Positions 15,162 to 23,737 of a DNA stretch of 24,294 nt are shown here, piece after piece. Both the position numbers and the translations under genes were made by a program. The notes beneath the pieces were generated by a model. The model searched no databases and was not told the DNA's origin. It saw only the letters and a list, made by a program, of their open reading frames with translations. How positions within the stretch are numbered: position 1 is the stretch's first letter; each line of letters opens with the position of its first letter. Source of the stretch: a virus; IMG/VR virus record IMGVR_UViG_3300042308_000397, positions 1 through 24,294 of that record, one strand, 5' to 3'.

Positions 15162-15593
15162 CTACGGACTCTGCGCCAAATTAGCGACTCGAGTCCGATA
15201 CTTCACCACGTAGTCGCAGGAGATCACACCAGATGGCTGGTCTGCCTCCTGCATATCGAAGCTAACTCCAGTCGGTTGCACGTCGTAGGCATGGCCTCCG
15301 ACCGTCAGATCTGCCATCACTTTCGCGTGCAAACTCTCCACAATCGGATCAGCCACCTGATCAGGGATGTTGCCACGCACGATCACTGCAACGCGCACGG
15401 TGAGCGTCCAGTCCAGCGTTGGTGTGCTCGTCAACTGCACGCACACATCGTTGATCGGCTCGACCACAATCGCCGGCAGCTCGCCCCTAGCTAGCGGTTC
15501 CACCCTGCTGCGATAGATCCTGGTGCTCACACCAGTGGTGTTCGTGAGCGCCGTGCGGATACCGGCCAGAATCGACTCGCGCTTCGTTGTCAT
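15162..15593 (-). CDS. Tail terminator protein, lambda gpU-type position (143 aa)
   Basis: The protein opens TTKRESILAGIRTALTNTTG with an alpha helix, then beta strands around GELPAIVVEPINDVC and LDWTLTVRVAVIVRG, and ends with a strand containing VISCDYVVKYRTRVANL. This alpha/beta pattern fits the tail terminator fold (gpU / minor tail family), which caps the tube and joins the head. The ATG at 15593 overlaps the upstream stop (ATGA). An upstream TTG at 15620 in the same frame would add nine residues but lies inside the previous gene. Position between the head completion genes and the tail tube gene supports the role. Family assignment is by pattern, not by a decisive motif. Confidence 0.75.
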   Translation of the reverse strand: MTTKRESILAGIRTALTNTTGVSTRIYRSRVEPLARGELPAIVVEPINDVCVQLTSTPTLDWTLTVRVAVIVRGNIPDQVADPIVESLHAKVMADLTVGGHAYDVQPTGVSFDMQEADQPSGVISCDYVVKYRTRVANLAQSP

Positions 15594-16228
15594 GCCGATG
15601 CCACCTGCACCACTGTGCAAATGATGCCCGGAATCCCCGGATGCGCGAACGGACTGGTCGCCGCGGCCTCGGCGTGGATGTATGCAGCAGCGTTGCTGGT
15701 TGCCCAGATCAGCTCGATGTAGTCCGCCGCCGCCAGCTTGAGGATGAAGTTCACCGTTCCGATCACATTGCCGTCGATACCGCCATGCCTGGCAATGATG
15801 CTGAACTTGCTATCACTGTCGGCCACATTACCACTAGCGCCATTGTCGTTCTTGCGGAGCCAAACGTTGACATCATGGATGCTGGAGTCAGTATTGCTGA
15901 ACTGGATCGAGAACGTAAAGCTGTAGATGCCAGGGTGGTCAACCGTGATCCGGCTATTGGAGATCACATTGATGCCACGGTTGTCTAGGTCGTTCTTCCG
16001 CAACAGGATCGACGTTGGCGTATTAGCTGTAGCGGTCTGCGACGTTGTATCCCAGAACGATGCCCAGTTCGCAGGACTGCTGAAATACGGCAGCGTGTTC
16101 CACGCTGTCCTGCCGTCACCAATCTTCAGGTTGCCGGTCTGACTTTCAAGGCCAGGCTCTCCTGCCATCAGCACAGGATTCTGTGCTGCCCACTGGCTCC
16201 GTGTGTTGACCTTGAAGGGACCGCTCAT
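15590..16228 (-). CDS. Mtd-N plus C1q-like virion protein in the gpZ position (212 aa)
   Basis: Residues 1-50 match the N-terminal domain known from phage tropism determinants (SQWAAQNPVLMAGEPGLESQ followed by GNLKIGDGRTAWNTLPY), which mediates attachment and trimer formation. Residues about 65-212 look like a C1q/TNF-type jelly roll as found in cyanophage virion proteins (ILLRKNDLDNRGINVISNSR, ITVDHPGIYSFTFSIQF, VNVWLRKNDNGASGNV). Such proteins usually belong to fibres, yet the gene lies between the gpFII-like gene and the tail terminator gene, coupled to both by ATGA. A head fibre, a neck fibre or collar whisker is the best guess; no gpZ-like sequence is seen. Confidence 0.72.
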   Translation of the reverse strand: MSGPFKVNTRSQWAAQNPVLMAGEPGLESQTGNLKIGDGRTAWNTLPYFSSPANWASFWDTTSQTATANTPTSILLRKNDLDNRGINVISNSRITVDHPGIYSFTFSIQFSNTDSSIHDVNVWLRKNDNGASGNVADSDSKFSIIARHGGIDGNVIGTVNFILKLAAADYIELIWATSNAAAYIHAEAAATSPFAHPGIPGIICTVVQVASA

Positions 16229-16503
16229 GTCTTCTGTATCCCGAGCTGAACGAACTTGCCATCGTCAATCAACATCGTCTCGCGGACGGTGTAAGCAGTC
16301 CCATCCACAGTGATCGAGTCGCCGCGGATGAGACTGCCAAATGCGGAGGTTCTGGCTGTCAGCGTGTAGTCGGTGGTGAGCACCATCCCATCGCTGATCA
16401 CCTGGCTGGGCATATCCAGGATCCCGTTAGCGGTAGTGGCGCCAGCCGTGCAGCTGACGCCAAAGTCCGCCAGGAAGATATCCAGATCCTCCGTCAGAGC
16501 CAT
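16225..16503 (-). CDS. FII: Head-tail joining protein, lambda gpFII-like (92 aa)
   Basis: The C-terminal half (SLIRGDSITVDGTAYTVRET, then LIDDGKFVQLGIQKT) resembles lambda gpFII (RRGDTLTIGEENFWVDRV... DDGG...LWLG) in order and spacing. The N-terminal half is a short helix plus beta strands (DLDIFLADFGVSCTAG and ILDMPSQVI). gpFII binds the gpW-type connector and forms the surface to which the tail attaches. The length is somewhat below lambda's 117 aa because the N-terminal loop and the C-terminal extension are shorter. It is coupled to the next gene by ATGA. Confidence 0.75.
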   Translation of the reverse strand: MALTEDLDIFLADFGVSCTAGATTANGILDMPSQVISDGMVLTTDYTLTARTSAFGSLIRGDSITVDGTAYTVRETMLIDDGKFVQLGIQKT

Positions 16504-16505
16504 GA

Positions 16506-16886
16506 TCAGCCGTACTTCGCAGAAGCCAGACCGATCACAGCCACGGCACCGGCGCCGGTGCCACCAGCCACGGTGATGGAGACCTTCACAAAGCGCTTCA
16601 GGGAAGTCACGTTGACGAAGATCTTTTGCAGCGAAGCAGTGTTTGCGGTGGTGGTGGTGAAGCCGCCACCAGTCACGTCGGTGTAAGTACCGCCGGAGGT
16701 GTCGGATTCGGTCAGCTTCACGGCGTAGGTGATGCTGGCACCGCCGGCTTCGGCGTCCAGAAGGACAGCCATATCGCCTTCATAACCCTGCAGGTCAACA
16801 GCAGAGCCGGTGCCTGTAGCAGTTACAACGTCATTGCGGAGCAGACCCAAGACCGTGGTCTTCGAGCCAAGATTGTGGATGGTCAT
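16506..16886 (-). CDS. Putative capsid-associated or decoration protein (126 aa)
   Basis: A beta-rich Thr/Gly/Ala/Val protein with no cysteines or enzyme motif. It opens TIHNLGSKTTVLGLLRNDVV, has a central MAVLLDAEAGGASITYAVKL followed by ESDTSGGTYTDVTGGGF, and finishes with KRFVKVSITVAGGTGAGAVA and a final ASAKYG. Similar proteins (first part describing a mean or change, last part R.V.V..T..G) are found next to capsid genes in many siphophages. That makes a head role likely; outer decoration is possible but unproven. The start overlaps the 68-aa gene by ATGA, and the stop is 2 bases before the gpFII-like start. Confidence 0.6.
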   Translation of the reverse strand: MTIHNLGSKTTVLGLLRNDVVTATGTGSAVDLQGYEGDMAVLLDAEAGGASITYAVKLTESDTSGGTYTDVTGGGFTTTTANTASLQKIFVNVTSLKRFVKVSITVAGGTGAGAVAVIGLASAKYG

Positions 16887-17089
16887 GATTTAGCCCTCCG
16901 TCGAGGGGTAGATGGTTTAGGTGCTGGTTGAGCAATTTCCTCAACCAAATCGGCCACCTTGTCGGCGACCGCAACAGCTTTGCCAATGCCGATCAACAGC
17001 TTGGCGTCCGAGGGGGAAGCCTCATGGACTTCCCCGAGACGGATCACCTGGCCTGCCAGCATTGTTTGCCGTAGGACCTTGATCAACAT
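16883..17089 (-). CDS. Small hypothetical head-region protein (68 aa)
   Basis: The first 40 residues (LIKVLRQTMLAGQVIRLGEV, then HEASPSDAKLLIGIGKAV) form a compact beta-like module that I recognise as a common small protein following the capsid gene in siphophages. The rest is an Ala/Glu helix followed by a Pro/Arg/Lys tail (PKPSTPRRRAKS). It occupies the location of lambda gpFI but is not similar to it at sight. The ATG lies 2 bases after the capsid stop, and the next gene overlaps by ATGA. Function unknown. Confidence 0.65.
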   Translation of the reverse strand: MLIKVLRQTMLAGQVIRLGEVHEASPSDAKLLIGIGKAVAVADKVADLVEEIAQPAPKPSTPRRRAKS

Positions 17090-17091
17090 GA

Positions 17092-19719
17092 TCAGAGGGT
17101 GTCGTTGCCGCGGCTGAAGGACTCAGGATGGCGGATTGCGATGTCGCAGTCCTGCATCGCCACAACGCGGACGGTGCCGCTGGTGCTGTGGGTGTAGGGG
17201 TCCACCATCAGGTCGAGGCCAGAGAAGTAGCCGATGATCAGGTCGGCGAAGTTGCCGAACCACAGATCGCCAGAAGCCACTTGGTTGGACAGCACACCGC
17301 GGTAGCCGTTCACCTCGCCGTTTTCCATGATGAAGATGCCGGAGCCGGCGTCCTTCTTCGTGGTCTTGAGGTTGCCGCGCATAGCAGCGTTCATCAGGTA
17401 CACAGGCGTACCGAGCAGAGCGTTGGCAGTAGCCACGTCGCTCTCCAGTGCCACCACCTCAGCGAAGGTAGGAGCAGCAGCAGCGAAGTCCTCGGTGCCG
17501 ATGCCGGTGGTGTTCTTCAGACCCAGGGGCTCGCTGTTGGAGCCGGTGCCATACAGGCCGGCGGCGTCGATCTTCAGAGCGATCACGCTGGCCAGGTCGC
17601 TGCGCACCATGTTCTCCACGTCGATGGAGGACTGGATCATCAGGCGCCTGCTGAAGTCTGTGTAGGCCGCCACGGTACGGGGCACCAGACTCACCTGGTC
17701 GACGGTCTGCTGGGACTCCGTGGGGGAGCCGGACTCGGCCACCCAGTAAGCGGTAGCAGCGCCGGACTGGCGGGGGATAGCCACGTTGCCGGTCAGGCCG
17801 GTCAGCACGGTGGCGCCAGCTTGATCCAGGGCGGAAGCGTTACGGAGCAGGTCGATGAACGAACCGGCATCCAGCTCGGTAGCAACCAGGTTGCCGCCGG
17901 CGGAAGCGGTGCCGACGTTCAGGTCACGGCGCAGCACATCCTGGGGGATGGTGATGCCACGGGACTGACGGCCGAGTTTGGCAGCAGCAGCTTCAGAGGC
18001 CTCGATCTCGAACGCAGCAGCCTCACGGGCAGAGCGGTCGGTCGGGTTGGAAAGATAGTTGATGGCACGCAGGAAGGAGAAGCTGCGGCTCTCCTTCTCG
18101 CTGAGGCCAATGTCGGCGGCCTGCATGGTCACGGTCTCCTGGGGAATGTTGAGCTTGTCGAGGACAGCAGCACGAGCCTCGTCGATTGAACGACCAGACT
18201 CGACCATCTGCCGGCCAAGGTCCTCCATGCCGTGCTTGGTGCACAGGGAGGTGATGTCCGAGATGCGGGCGCGCTCAGCCTCGGCGGCTTCGGCACGCAC
18301 CACGGCCAGATCGGGGGTGGTGTTTTCCATTGAAGGAATGGGATCGGGTGTTGGTGCTGCCGAAGCAGCAGTGTCATCCTGCAGAGATCGGCCAATCCCA
18401 ACGCCGGGGTCAGCCGGCACCGAGACAACGCTGATCTCATAAGGAGACCAAGCAGTAGCAACAAAGTCGCCACTGCCGCGCTCCTCCATTTTGTCGATGG
18501 AGTAGCCGAAGGAGACATTCCTGAGAACGCCATCCTTCACATCACTCAAGATCTCTTGAGCGAATGAGTTGCGGCTAAACCGCACACGCGCATATCCTCG
18601 GCGCTTATTGCCGTCGATATACGCGCGCTCCACAACACCGATCACGCGATCAGGGTTGTGGTTGAACAACAGCGGAGCGCCATCGTTCAGGCGACTGAGA
18701 TCAGCCGCCTTGCTTTCGTGGCTCAAAATCTCATTGCCGAAATACCGAGCCACCGGATACTCCGAGCTGAAGGGGAACTCGAAGGTCCGCTCCTCCACCT
18801 CATCAAAGCTGGTCAGCTCTGCACGCTGATATTTGCCCGTCAGACTCCGCAGTGCCGCGATCTTGGTGAGCGTCGAGAACTTATGACCGACCAGCGTCTC
18901 AGTCGCCTCCCAGCCTTCATCGCCTTCGCTATAGATCCGAATCAATGCAGCAGGATCCTCAGCGCTGGCATCGATGCTGAACTCGGTGTCGGGTACGCCC
19001 AGCGTGCCCTCACGCATCACATGCTCGATCCGGCCACGGGCAGTGCCACCGCTCGAATCCCACTGCACGAAGTCGCCCTCGCTCAGCTCGCCCGGTGCAG
19101 CACGATCGGCTTCACCATCGCCCGTAGCTTCCTCGAACATGATCGGATCGAAGTCATTCTCGGCCAACCACTCACGCGCCTCAGCCGGCGTGAACTGCGA
19201 ACTACGGAACCGGATGGCCTGAATCTCAGACGTTCCTTCCTTGATCCCGTAGATGAAGTCAATTCCTGAGCCGCCCGCATCGTTCTCTCGACGAAGCGAG
19301 TCATATTGCTCGGGATCAGTCAACCGAGCAGCATGTTCGTTCGGATAGGGGCGCTCTAAGTCCACGGCGCTTCTTTCTTGTAATGCCTTGATTCTATCGG
19401 CCTTTGATGTAGCCCATTCCTGACCAGCATCTCCGCCCCATGCTGCCCATGCCACACGGCCAGGCGATGGATAGCCATCCTCGCCGGGACTGAATCCTTC
19501 GCCCTGCTTGTCAACCTCATGCCGGGCGAACCATGCCGCCATCGTGATCACCGTGTCGGCGCTCAGCTCATCACCGCCAAGGATCTGCCCAGCTCGCCTA
19601 GCCGCCACCTCAGTGCCACCATCGCGCCCGTCAGCCTTCCAGTCCCGATAGCGCTGCGCCTCCTCCTTCATGCCCTCCGTGGGCATCAGGTCAATCTCCT
19701 GCCCCTCGATCGTTGCCAT
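17092..19719 (-). CDS. Polyprotein: three N-terminal domains, S78 prohead protease, HK97-fold major capsid (875 aa)
   Basis: Domains by residue: about 50-115, a module with WFARHEVDKQGEGFSPGE and AWAAWGGDAGQEWA; about 122-197, a module beginning PYPNEHAARLTDPEQYDSLR; about 207-287, a TUDOR-like module (GDFVQWDSSGGTARGRIEHV ... VGHKFSTL); about 298-445, a U35/S78 protease with likely catalytic His354 (LLFNHNPDRVIGVV), Ser403 (LRNVSFGYSI) and Glu428; about 464-585, a helical delta/scaffold region; about 588-875, the capsid fold (TASAGGNLVATELDAGSFID, AIPRQSGAATAYWVAESGSP, FADLIIGYFSGLDLMVDPYT). The protease must free the capsid by cleavage, probably near GRQSRG (583-588). ATG at 19719 overlaps the portal stop (TGATG). 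No separate scaffold gene exists. Confidence 0.9.
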   Translation of the reverse strand: MATIEGQEIDLMPTEGMKEEAQRYRDWKADGRDGGTEVAARRAGQILGGDELSADTVITMAAWFARHEVDKQGEGFSPGEDGYPSPGRVAWAAWGGDAGQEWATSKADRIKALQERSAVDLERPYPNEHAARLTDPEQYDSLRRENDAGGSGIDFIYGIKEGTSEIQAIRFRSSQFTPAEAREWLAENDFDPIMFEEATGDGEADRAAPGELSEGDFVQWDSSGGTARGRIEHVMREGTLGVPDTEFSIDASAEDPAALIRIYSEGDEGWEATETLVGHKFSTLTKIAALRSLTGKYQRAELTSFDEVEERTFEFPFSSEYPVARYFGNEILSHESKAADLSRLNDGAPLLFNHNPDRVIGVVERAYIDGNKRRGYARVRFSRNSFAQEILSDVKDGVLRNVSFGYSIDKMEERGSGDFVATAWSPYEISVVSVPADPGVGIGRSLQDDTAASAAPTPDPIPSMENTTPDLAVVRAEAAEAERARISDITSLCTKHGMEDLGRQMVESGRSIDEARAAVLDKLNIPQETVTMQAADIGLSEKESRSFSFLRAINYLSNPTDRSAREAAAFEIEASEAAAAKLGRQSRGITIPQDVLRRDLNVGTASAGGNLVATELDAGSFIDLLRNASALDQAGATVLTGLTGNVAIPRQSGAATAYWVAESGSPTESQQTVDQVSLVPRTVAAYTDFSRRLMIQSSIDVENMVRSDLASVIALKIDAAGLYGTGSNSEPLGLKNTTGIGTEDFAAAAPTFAEVVALESDVATANALLGTPVYLMNAAMRGNLKTTKKDAGSGIFIMENGEVNGYRGVLSNQVASGDLWFGNFADLIIGYFSGLDLMVDPYTHSTSGTVRVVAMQDCDIAIRHPESFSRGNDTL

Positions 19720-21305
19720 CAATCTCCCTGTAGTTGCTCGCTCAGATCTTCAGTCCCTTCTTCCTCGGGATAATCCTCCTCCTCCTCGATCACTGGCTCG
19801 GTTTCCTCGAACGGCGGCTCGGTGCCCATCGGCCTCGCAGCCTGCACGGCACCACCCTCAGTCACCTCGCTCGGATCGGTGTCCGTGATGATGTTGAACT
19901 CATCGAGCATCGCCAGCTCGCTCTGACGGGTGAGCATCACATCATCCAGATCACCGCCTTGCTCGGCGATCACCTGCGTCAGAGTCTTGAAGCCGCAACG
20001 CACAGCGGTCTTGTACGCATCCACTTCCTTCTGCGGGTCCACCCACTCCCAGCTCCGGGGGATCCACTTGCTAGCGCGATAGCGATCAGGGTTGGTCTCA
20101 TACCCAGGCAGGTTCACCGCACCGCTCAGCACCGCCATCTCCAGCCATGCGTTGAACACCGGCTGGTGGAAGTTCTCGATCATGTACCGCTGCAGCACGC
20201 GGTACGCATCGCGCTCCTCAAGCAGGCTCAGCCGGCTGCTGCTGTAGTTGCTCTCTGAGAAGTTCTTGCTGATGCTCTCGAAACTCACGCCCAAACCAGC
20301 AGCCACAGCGCGCAGCATCGAACGGGTAAATGGCTCAAGCTGGCCGTCCGGTGCGTTCATGTCCGGCACCGTCACGCTTTGACCGGGGTCGAGATACTTA
20401 AAGACCCCAGGAGAAAACTCGCTGACGCGCTCGCCTTCGTAAACTTCATCCGCTGTCAGCTCACCTTCGGGGCTTGTAATAAATCCCATCAGCGCGCTGC
20501 TAGCTCGTGCCCGCACGAGCTCGGCTTCCTCATAGCCCTGCAGCATGTGCAGCCGCATCAGCGCCGACGCGAACCACGTCACGCCTCTGGTCTGACCAGG
20601 CCGCTCCGGGATGAACAGATGGATCACCTCATCAGCAGGCACCCGGATCCGGCGGCCAGTGGTGCGCACGTTGCCGGCGTAGGTATCGCCCGGATGGTTC
20701 GCATAGAAGTGATACGCCTGCGGCCGCAGGTACTGATCCACCTCGATGCCCATTCGCACCGTGTTGCCATCCTTGGCCTGCGGCACGTCGTCATCGATCA
20801 GGTAGTCCGCCTCAAGTAGCTGCAGCGCGAACGGCACACGGCTATCGCCGAACGGCCGGCGGATCATCCTGATGAAGATCTCGCCGCTCTCCGCCAAGCT
20901 GCGCACCGCCAGCCGCTCAATATCGTGGAAGCCAAGCAGGCCGCTCACGTCGCAGCGGTATTTATTCATCCACTTCTCGAACGCCTCATGGATCTGGGCG
21001 TTCATCGCCTCATCCAACTTGCCGCCGCGCAGCATCCGCACCTGGCTCTGATGCCGGATGCCATGGCCGATCACGTTGTTCTGAATAGCGCGCAGCGCCT
21101 GCTTCGCATAGTCCGAGTCACGGCACAACTGCCGCGCCCGGTTGCGCAGTGCCTTGAAGCTCGACTTGATTTCGCTATCGGCGCTGGTGCCACTGGTCAC
21201 CCAGTCGGCCGTCAGCCGGCTAACGCGCGCGCCCTGATACGCACGCTGCCGCGGCCGGATCGGCGCGAATCCCATTGCCTTGAACAGCCGAGTGCGCAGA
21301 CCCAT
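19719..21305 (-). CDS. B: Portal protein, lambda gpB family (528 aa)
   Basis: This is the dodecameric channel at the head vertex through which DNA is packaged and ejected. The family pattern is clear: GARVSRLTADWVTSGTSADS near 26-45, RNRARQLCRDSDYAKQALRA and NNVIGHGIRHQSQV near 52-87, DEVIHLFIPERPGQTRGVTW near 224-243, and RAVAAGLGVSFESISKNFSE near 326-345. The length is close to lambda gpB (533 aa). The last 40 residues are strongly acidic (a run of Glu/Asp around 495-525). The ATG overlaps the upstream stop (ATGA). No internal truncation is seen. Confidence 0.95.
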   Translation of the reverse strand: MGLRTRLFKAMGFAPIRPRQRAYQGARVSRLTADWVTSGTSADSEIKSSFKALRNRARQLCRDSDYAKQALRAIQNNVIGHGIRHQSQVRMLRGGKLDEAMNAQIHEAFEKWMNKYRCDVSGLLGFHDIERLAVRSLAESGEIFIRMIRRPFGDSRVPFALQLLEADYLIDDDVPQAKDGNTVRMGIEVDQYLRPQAYHFYANHPGDTYAGNVRTTGRRIRVPADEVIHLFIPERPGQTRGVTWFASALMRLHMLQGYEEAELVRARASSALMGFITSPEGELTADEVYEGERVSEFSPGVFKYLDPGQSVTVPDMNAPDGQLEPFTRSMLRAVAAGLGVSFESISKNFSESNYSSSRLSLLEERDAYRVLQRYMIENFHQPVFNAWLEMAVLSGAVNLPGYETNPDRYRASKWIPRSWEWVDPQKEVDAYKTAVRCGFKTLTQVIAEQGGDLDDVMLTRQSELAMLDEFNIITDTDPSEVTEGGAVQAARPMGTEPPFEETEPVIEEEEDYPEEEGTEDLSEQLQGD

Positions 21306-21874
21306 CAGAACCTCACAAACAGATTGAACGGATTGCCCAGACCATTGGCGATCAGCTGAGCCTTCTGCTCACGATTCACGTCGGCCTTCAACTTAGTTTC
21401 TAAAGCCAGCAAATCCGTCAGGTCGTATTTCTTCAGGCTCCGGTTGCCGATCGTGTATTCCTTCGCCACACCACCGGCGACGATCGTGCGGATCGCGGCC
21501 TGCACCGCATCAAGATCCTTCTGCGCCTGCGACCGTCCATCCAGCGCTGCCGGTGTGCCCGAATAGCTCAGCGCCGCCAATACCGTCGACTGGCCGCTGC
21601 CCAGCGTGATCGTGCTGCCAGTCTTGGTCGCAACAGCTTGCCAGTACCAAGTGCCGGCATCGAAGTTCACGCTCGTGGCCGCAGCAATGCTGAACTGCCA
21701 GCCGGTCCCATACGCAGTGCCCACCACCGTCGCGCCTTCGCTCGCAGCGTTGAACCGCAGGTAGTAGGTCAGCGTGTAATCCGAACTGCTGACCTCATTG
21801 CCCAGATTGTCCACACCAGCAACATCCCGCCACTGGATCGTGTCGCCTGCTCTGATCTCGCTCGGGATGTTCAC
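21305..21874 (-). CDS. Head-tail connector-like protein with gpW-like C-terminus (189 aa)
   Basis: Residues 1-108 are a beta domain (EIRAGDTIQWRDVAGVDNLG, then DYTLTYYLRFNAASEG, FDAGTWYWQAVATKTGS), the kind of small immunoglobulin-like fold seen in phage structural proteins. Residues about 113-189 are helical with RTIVAGGVAKEYTIGNRSLK and DLTDLLALETKLKADVNREQ. The order of helix, beta hairpin and helix, and the place between terminase and portal, resemble lambda gpW (68 aa), which plugs the portal channel and recruits gpFII. The C-terminal LFVRF and the fusion are found in a wider phage family I remember without a firm name. GTG start at 21874, 3 bases after the terminase stop. Confidence 0.68.
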   Translation of the reverse strand: MNIPSEIRAGDTIQWRDVAGVDNLGNEVSSSDYTLTYYLRFNAASEGATVVGTAYGTGWQFSIAAATSVNFDAGTWYWQAVATKTGSTITLGSGQSTVLAALSYSGTPAALDGRSQAQKDLDAVQAAIRTIVAGGVAKEYTIGNRSLKKYDLTDLLALETKLKADVNREQKAQLIANGLGNPFNLFVRF

Positions 21875-21877
21875 GGC

Positions 21878-23737
21878 CTACCAGTTGCTGACGAAGCCAC
21901 TAGCAGCCACGGGTGCTGGCGACTGCTTCCTTGATCTTAGCGGTGCCTTCTTCCCTTCTTCCATCTGCTGCCGCAACTGCTCCCACATCGTTGCCTGATT
22001 CATCCGCCGGCTGTAAATCAGCAGCGCCGCATACCCATACACCGCACAATCCAACGCTTCATTTCGATCACCCGACTTCTTCACCCACTCCCTGATCGGG
22101 AATCCCCGGTGATACCGCAGCGCCTGCCGTTCACTGGTCAACTGCCGGAAGTATTCCTCATCAGCAGCCATGCCGAAGTTCAAGCTGCCGCCCGTTTCGT
22201 TATGTCGCAACCTGCCGAACAGCGTCGTCTTGATCGTGTCAGTCCCGAGCTGGTACAGCGTCACGCCTTTTTTCAGCACCTTCCCGCGCCAGTTCACGTC
22301 CACCTTGTTGCCCTTGCCCACCGCCGGACTGTTGCGCCTGCTGCTGCCTTTGATCGCAACCACACTTTGGCGCACACGCTCGCGCACATAGTTGTAGACC
22401 TCATGCGTGCAGTGGCCGCCAGAGTCGATCGCCATCTGCGCGATCTTCAATTCCTTCCCGCAAGCTGTCGCCCAGCCAGTGGCCAGCACATGATCCAACT
22501 GCTTCCAGACCTCGAGCTGGGTCGGGTCGCCCATCAGCTCCTGATGCCACACCAGCCAGCCGGTCTCGCCCTCGCCCCATCCCCACACACTCACCGCCAG
22601 TCGGTTGTCCTGCACGTCCACCCCGGCCGTCAACAGCACCACCCCATCAGGGCATGTGCCCGGCTCATACGCCAGCCGCTTGGTCATCAGGCCTTCAGCG
22701 TTCACCGCCGCCGCATAGTCCTCCTCCCATGTCTCTGCCAACCGGGTGTTGACGAAAGCCTTTAGCGCGGGACCGTCGCCCTTCGCACGCAGGAAGTCAT
22801 CGACCAACTGCTCCCAGCTGCACCATCCCAGCGGGCTATACAGACCTGACAGATGGAAGCCAGCAGTCTTCCCATCGCTTGGTGCCGTCGCCCGCCACTC
22901 ACCAGCGCCCAGCATCCGTGGCTTATGCACCTCCTCGAATCGCTCGCCGCATTTGTCGCACTCATACCTCGCCGTCTCCGGTCGCCGCTCCTCCCACTTC
23001 AACCTTGACCACTGCAGCCATTGCATCTCGCCGCAGCATGGGCACGGCACATAGAACCGCCGCTGGTCGCTCCGCTCATACTCCGCCTCGATGCGGCTGA
23101 AGTCCTTCACCGTCGGCGTGCTCGTCAGCAGGATCTTCCGCCGCGCGAACGTGGTCGTCCGCCGCTCTGCCAGCGCCACCGGATCGCCCTCGCCATCCAC
23201 GTCGCTCGGGAAGGCATCGATCTCATCGGCGAACAAATACCGGCACGGCGCTGAGCGCAATCCCGTCGCACTGTTTGCGCCGGTCAACAACATGATTCCG
23301 CCAGGGTATTCCTTGGAGAACATCGTGTTCCCAGAGTCGCGGCTCCTTGCCGGTGCGATCTTCTGCGCCAAGCACGGGGTATCAGTAATCATCGACTCCA
23401 GCCGCTGCTTGCTCAAGCGCTTCGCCATCTCCACCGTCGGCTGCACGCACAACATCGGACCGGGCGCATGGTCGATCACATAGCCCAAAAAGTTGCTGCC
23501 CGCTTCCGTCTTGCCCGTCTGCGCCGCGAACATCATCACCACCCGCTGCACCGGGCTACTGCTGCTCAAGCAGTCCATCGGCTCCCGCAGGTAAGGAGTC
23601 CTTGCCGTCCGCCACGGTCCAGGCTCCGCCGATGCCTTGCTGCTCAACCGCCGATAGCGGTCCGACCACTGGCTAACCGTCAGCGGCTCCTCAGGGCGTA
23701 ACCCCTCCATGAAGCCAGCGCGCCATGGATTAACCAT
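21878..23737 (-). CDS. A: Terminase large subunit, lambda gpA family (619 aa)
   Basis: The packaging motor and endonuclease. From the ATG at 23737 (8-base overlap ATGGTTAA with the small terminase stop), the ATPase has a Walker A-type AAQTGKTE at about 71-78 and a Walker B-type YLFADEIDAF at 167-176. A zinc-ribbon-like pair CPCC (232-235) and CDKC (260-263) follows. The nuclease domain has acidic clusters AGVDVQDNRL (371-380), AIDSGGH (437-443) and DRNEALDCAVYGYAA (557-571). The length agrees with lambda gpA (641 aa), which cuts cos sites. A GTG-led extension to 23761 in the same frame is possible but less likely. The C-terminal 30 residues are low-complexity. Confidence 0.95.
   Translation of the reverse strand: MVNPWRAGFMEGLRPEEPLTVSQWSDRYRRLSSKASAEPGPWRTARTPYLREPMDCLSSSSPVQRVVMMFAAQTGKTEAGSNFLGYVIDHAPGPMLCVQPTVEMAKRLSKQRLESMITDTPCLAQKIAPARSRDSGNTMFSKEYPGGIMLLTGANSATGLRSAPCRYLFADEIDAFPSDVDGEGDPVALAERRTTTFARRKILLTSTPTVKDFSRIEAEYERSDQRRFYVPCPCCGEMQWLQWSRLKWEERRPETARYECDKCGERFEEVHKPRMLGAGEWRATAPSDGKTAGFHLSGLYSPLGWCSWEQLVDDFLRAKGDGPALKAFVNTRLAETWEEDYAAAVNAEGLMTKRLAYEPGTCPDGVVLLTAGVDVQDNRLAVSVWGWGEGETGWLVWHQELMGDPTQLEVWKQLDHVLATGWATACGKELKIAQMAIDSGGHCTHEVYNYVRERVRQSVVAIKGSSRRNSPAVGKGNKVDVNWRGKVLKKGVTLYQLGTDTIKTTLFGRLRHNETGGSLNFGMAADEEYFRQLTSERQALRYHRGFPIREWVKKSGDRNEALDCAVYGYAALLIYSRRMNQATMWEQLRQQMEEGKKAPLRSRKQSPAPVAASGFVSNW

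Noticed and set aside
15590-16228. Diversity-generating retroelement linked to the Mtd-like domain
   Set aside because: No reverse transcriptase, no template/variable repeat pair and no C-type lectin domain is present. The C-terminal domain is C1q-like.
17128-18189. 353-residue open frame on the plus strand opposite the capsid domain
   Set aside because: It is antisense to a clearly conserved capsid sequence. Its His/Val/Gly/Ala-rich composition is what the opposite strand of codon-biased GC-rich genes gives. No motif or ribosome binding site supports it.
18328-18330. Independent start of the major capsid protein at an internal ATG (MENTTPD)
   Set aside because: No purine-rich ribosome binding site precedes it and the frame is continuous with the protease. 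Kept only as an alternative.
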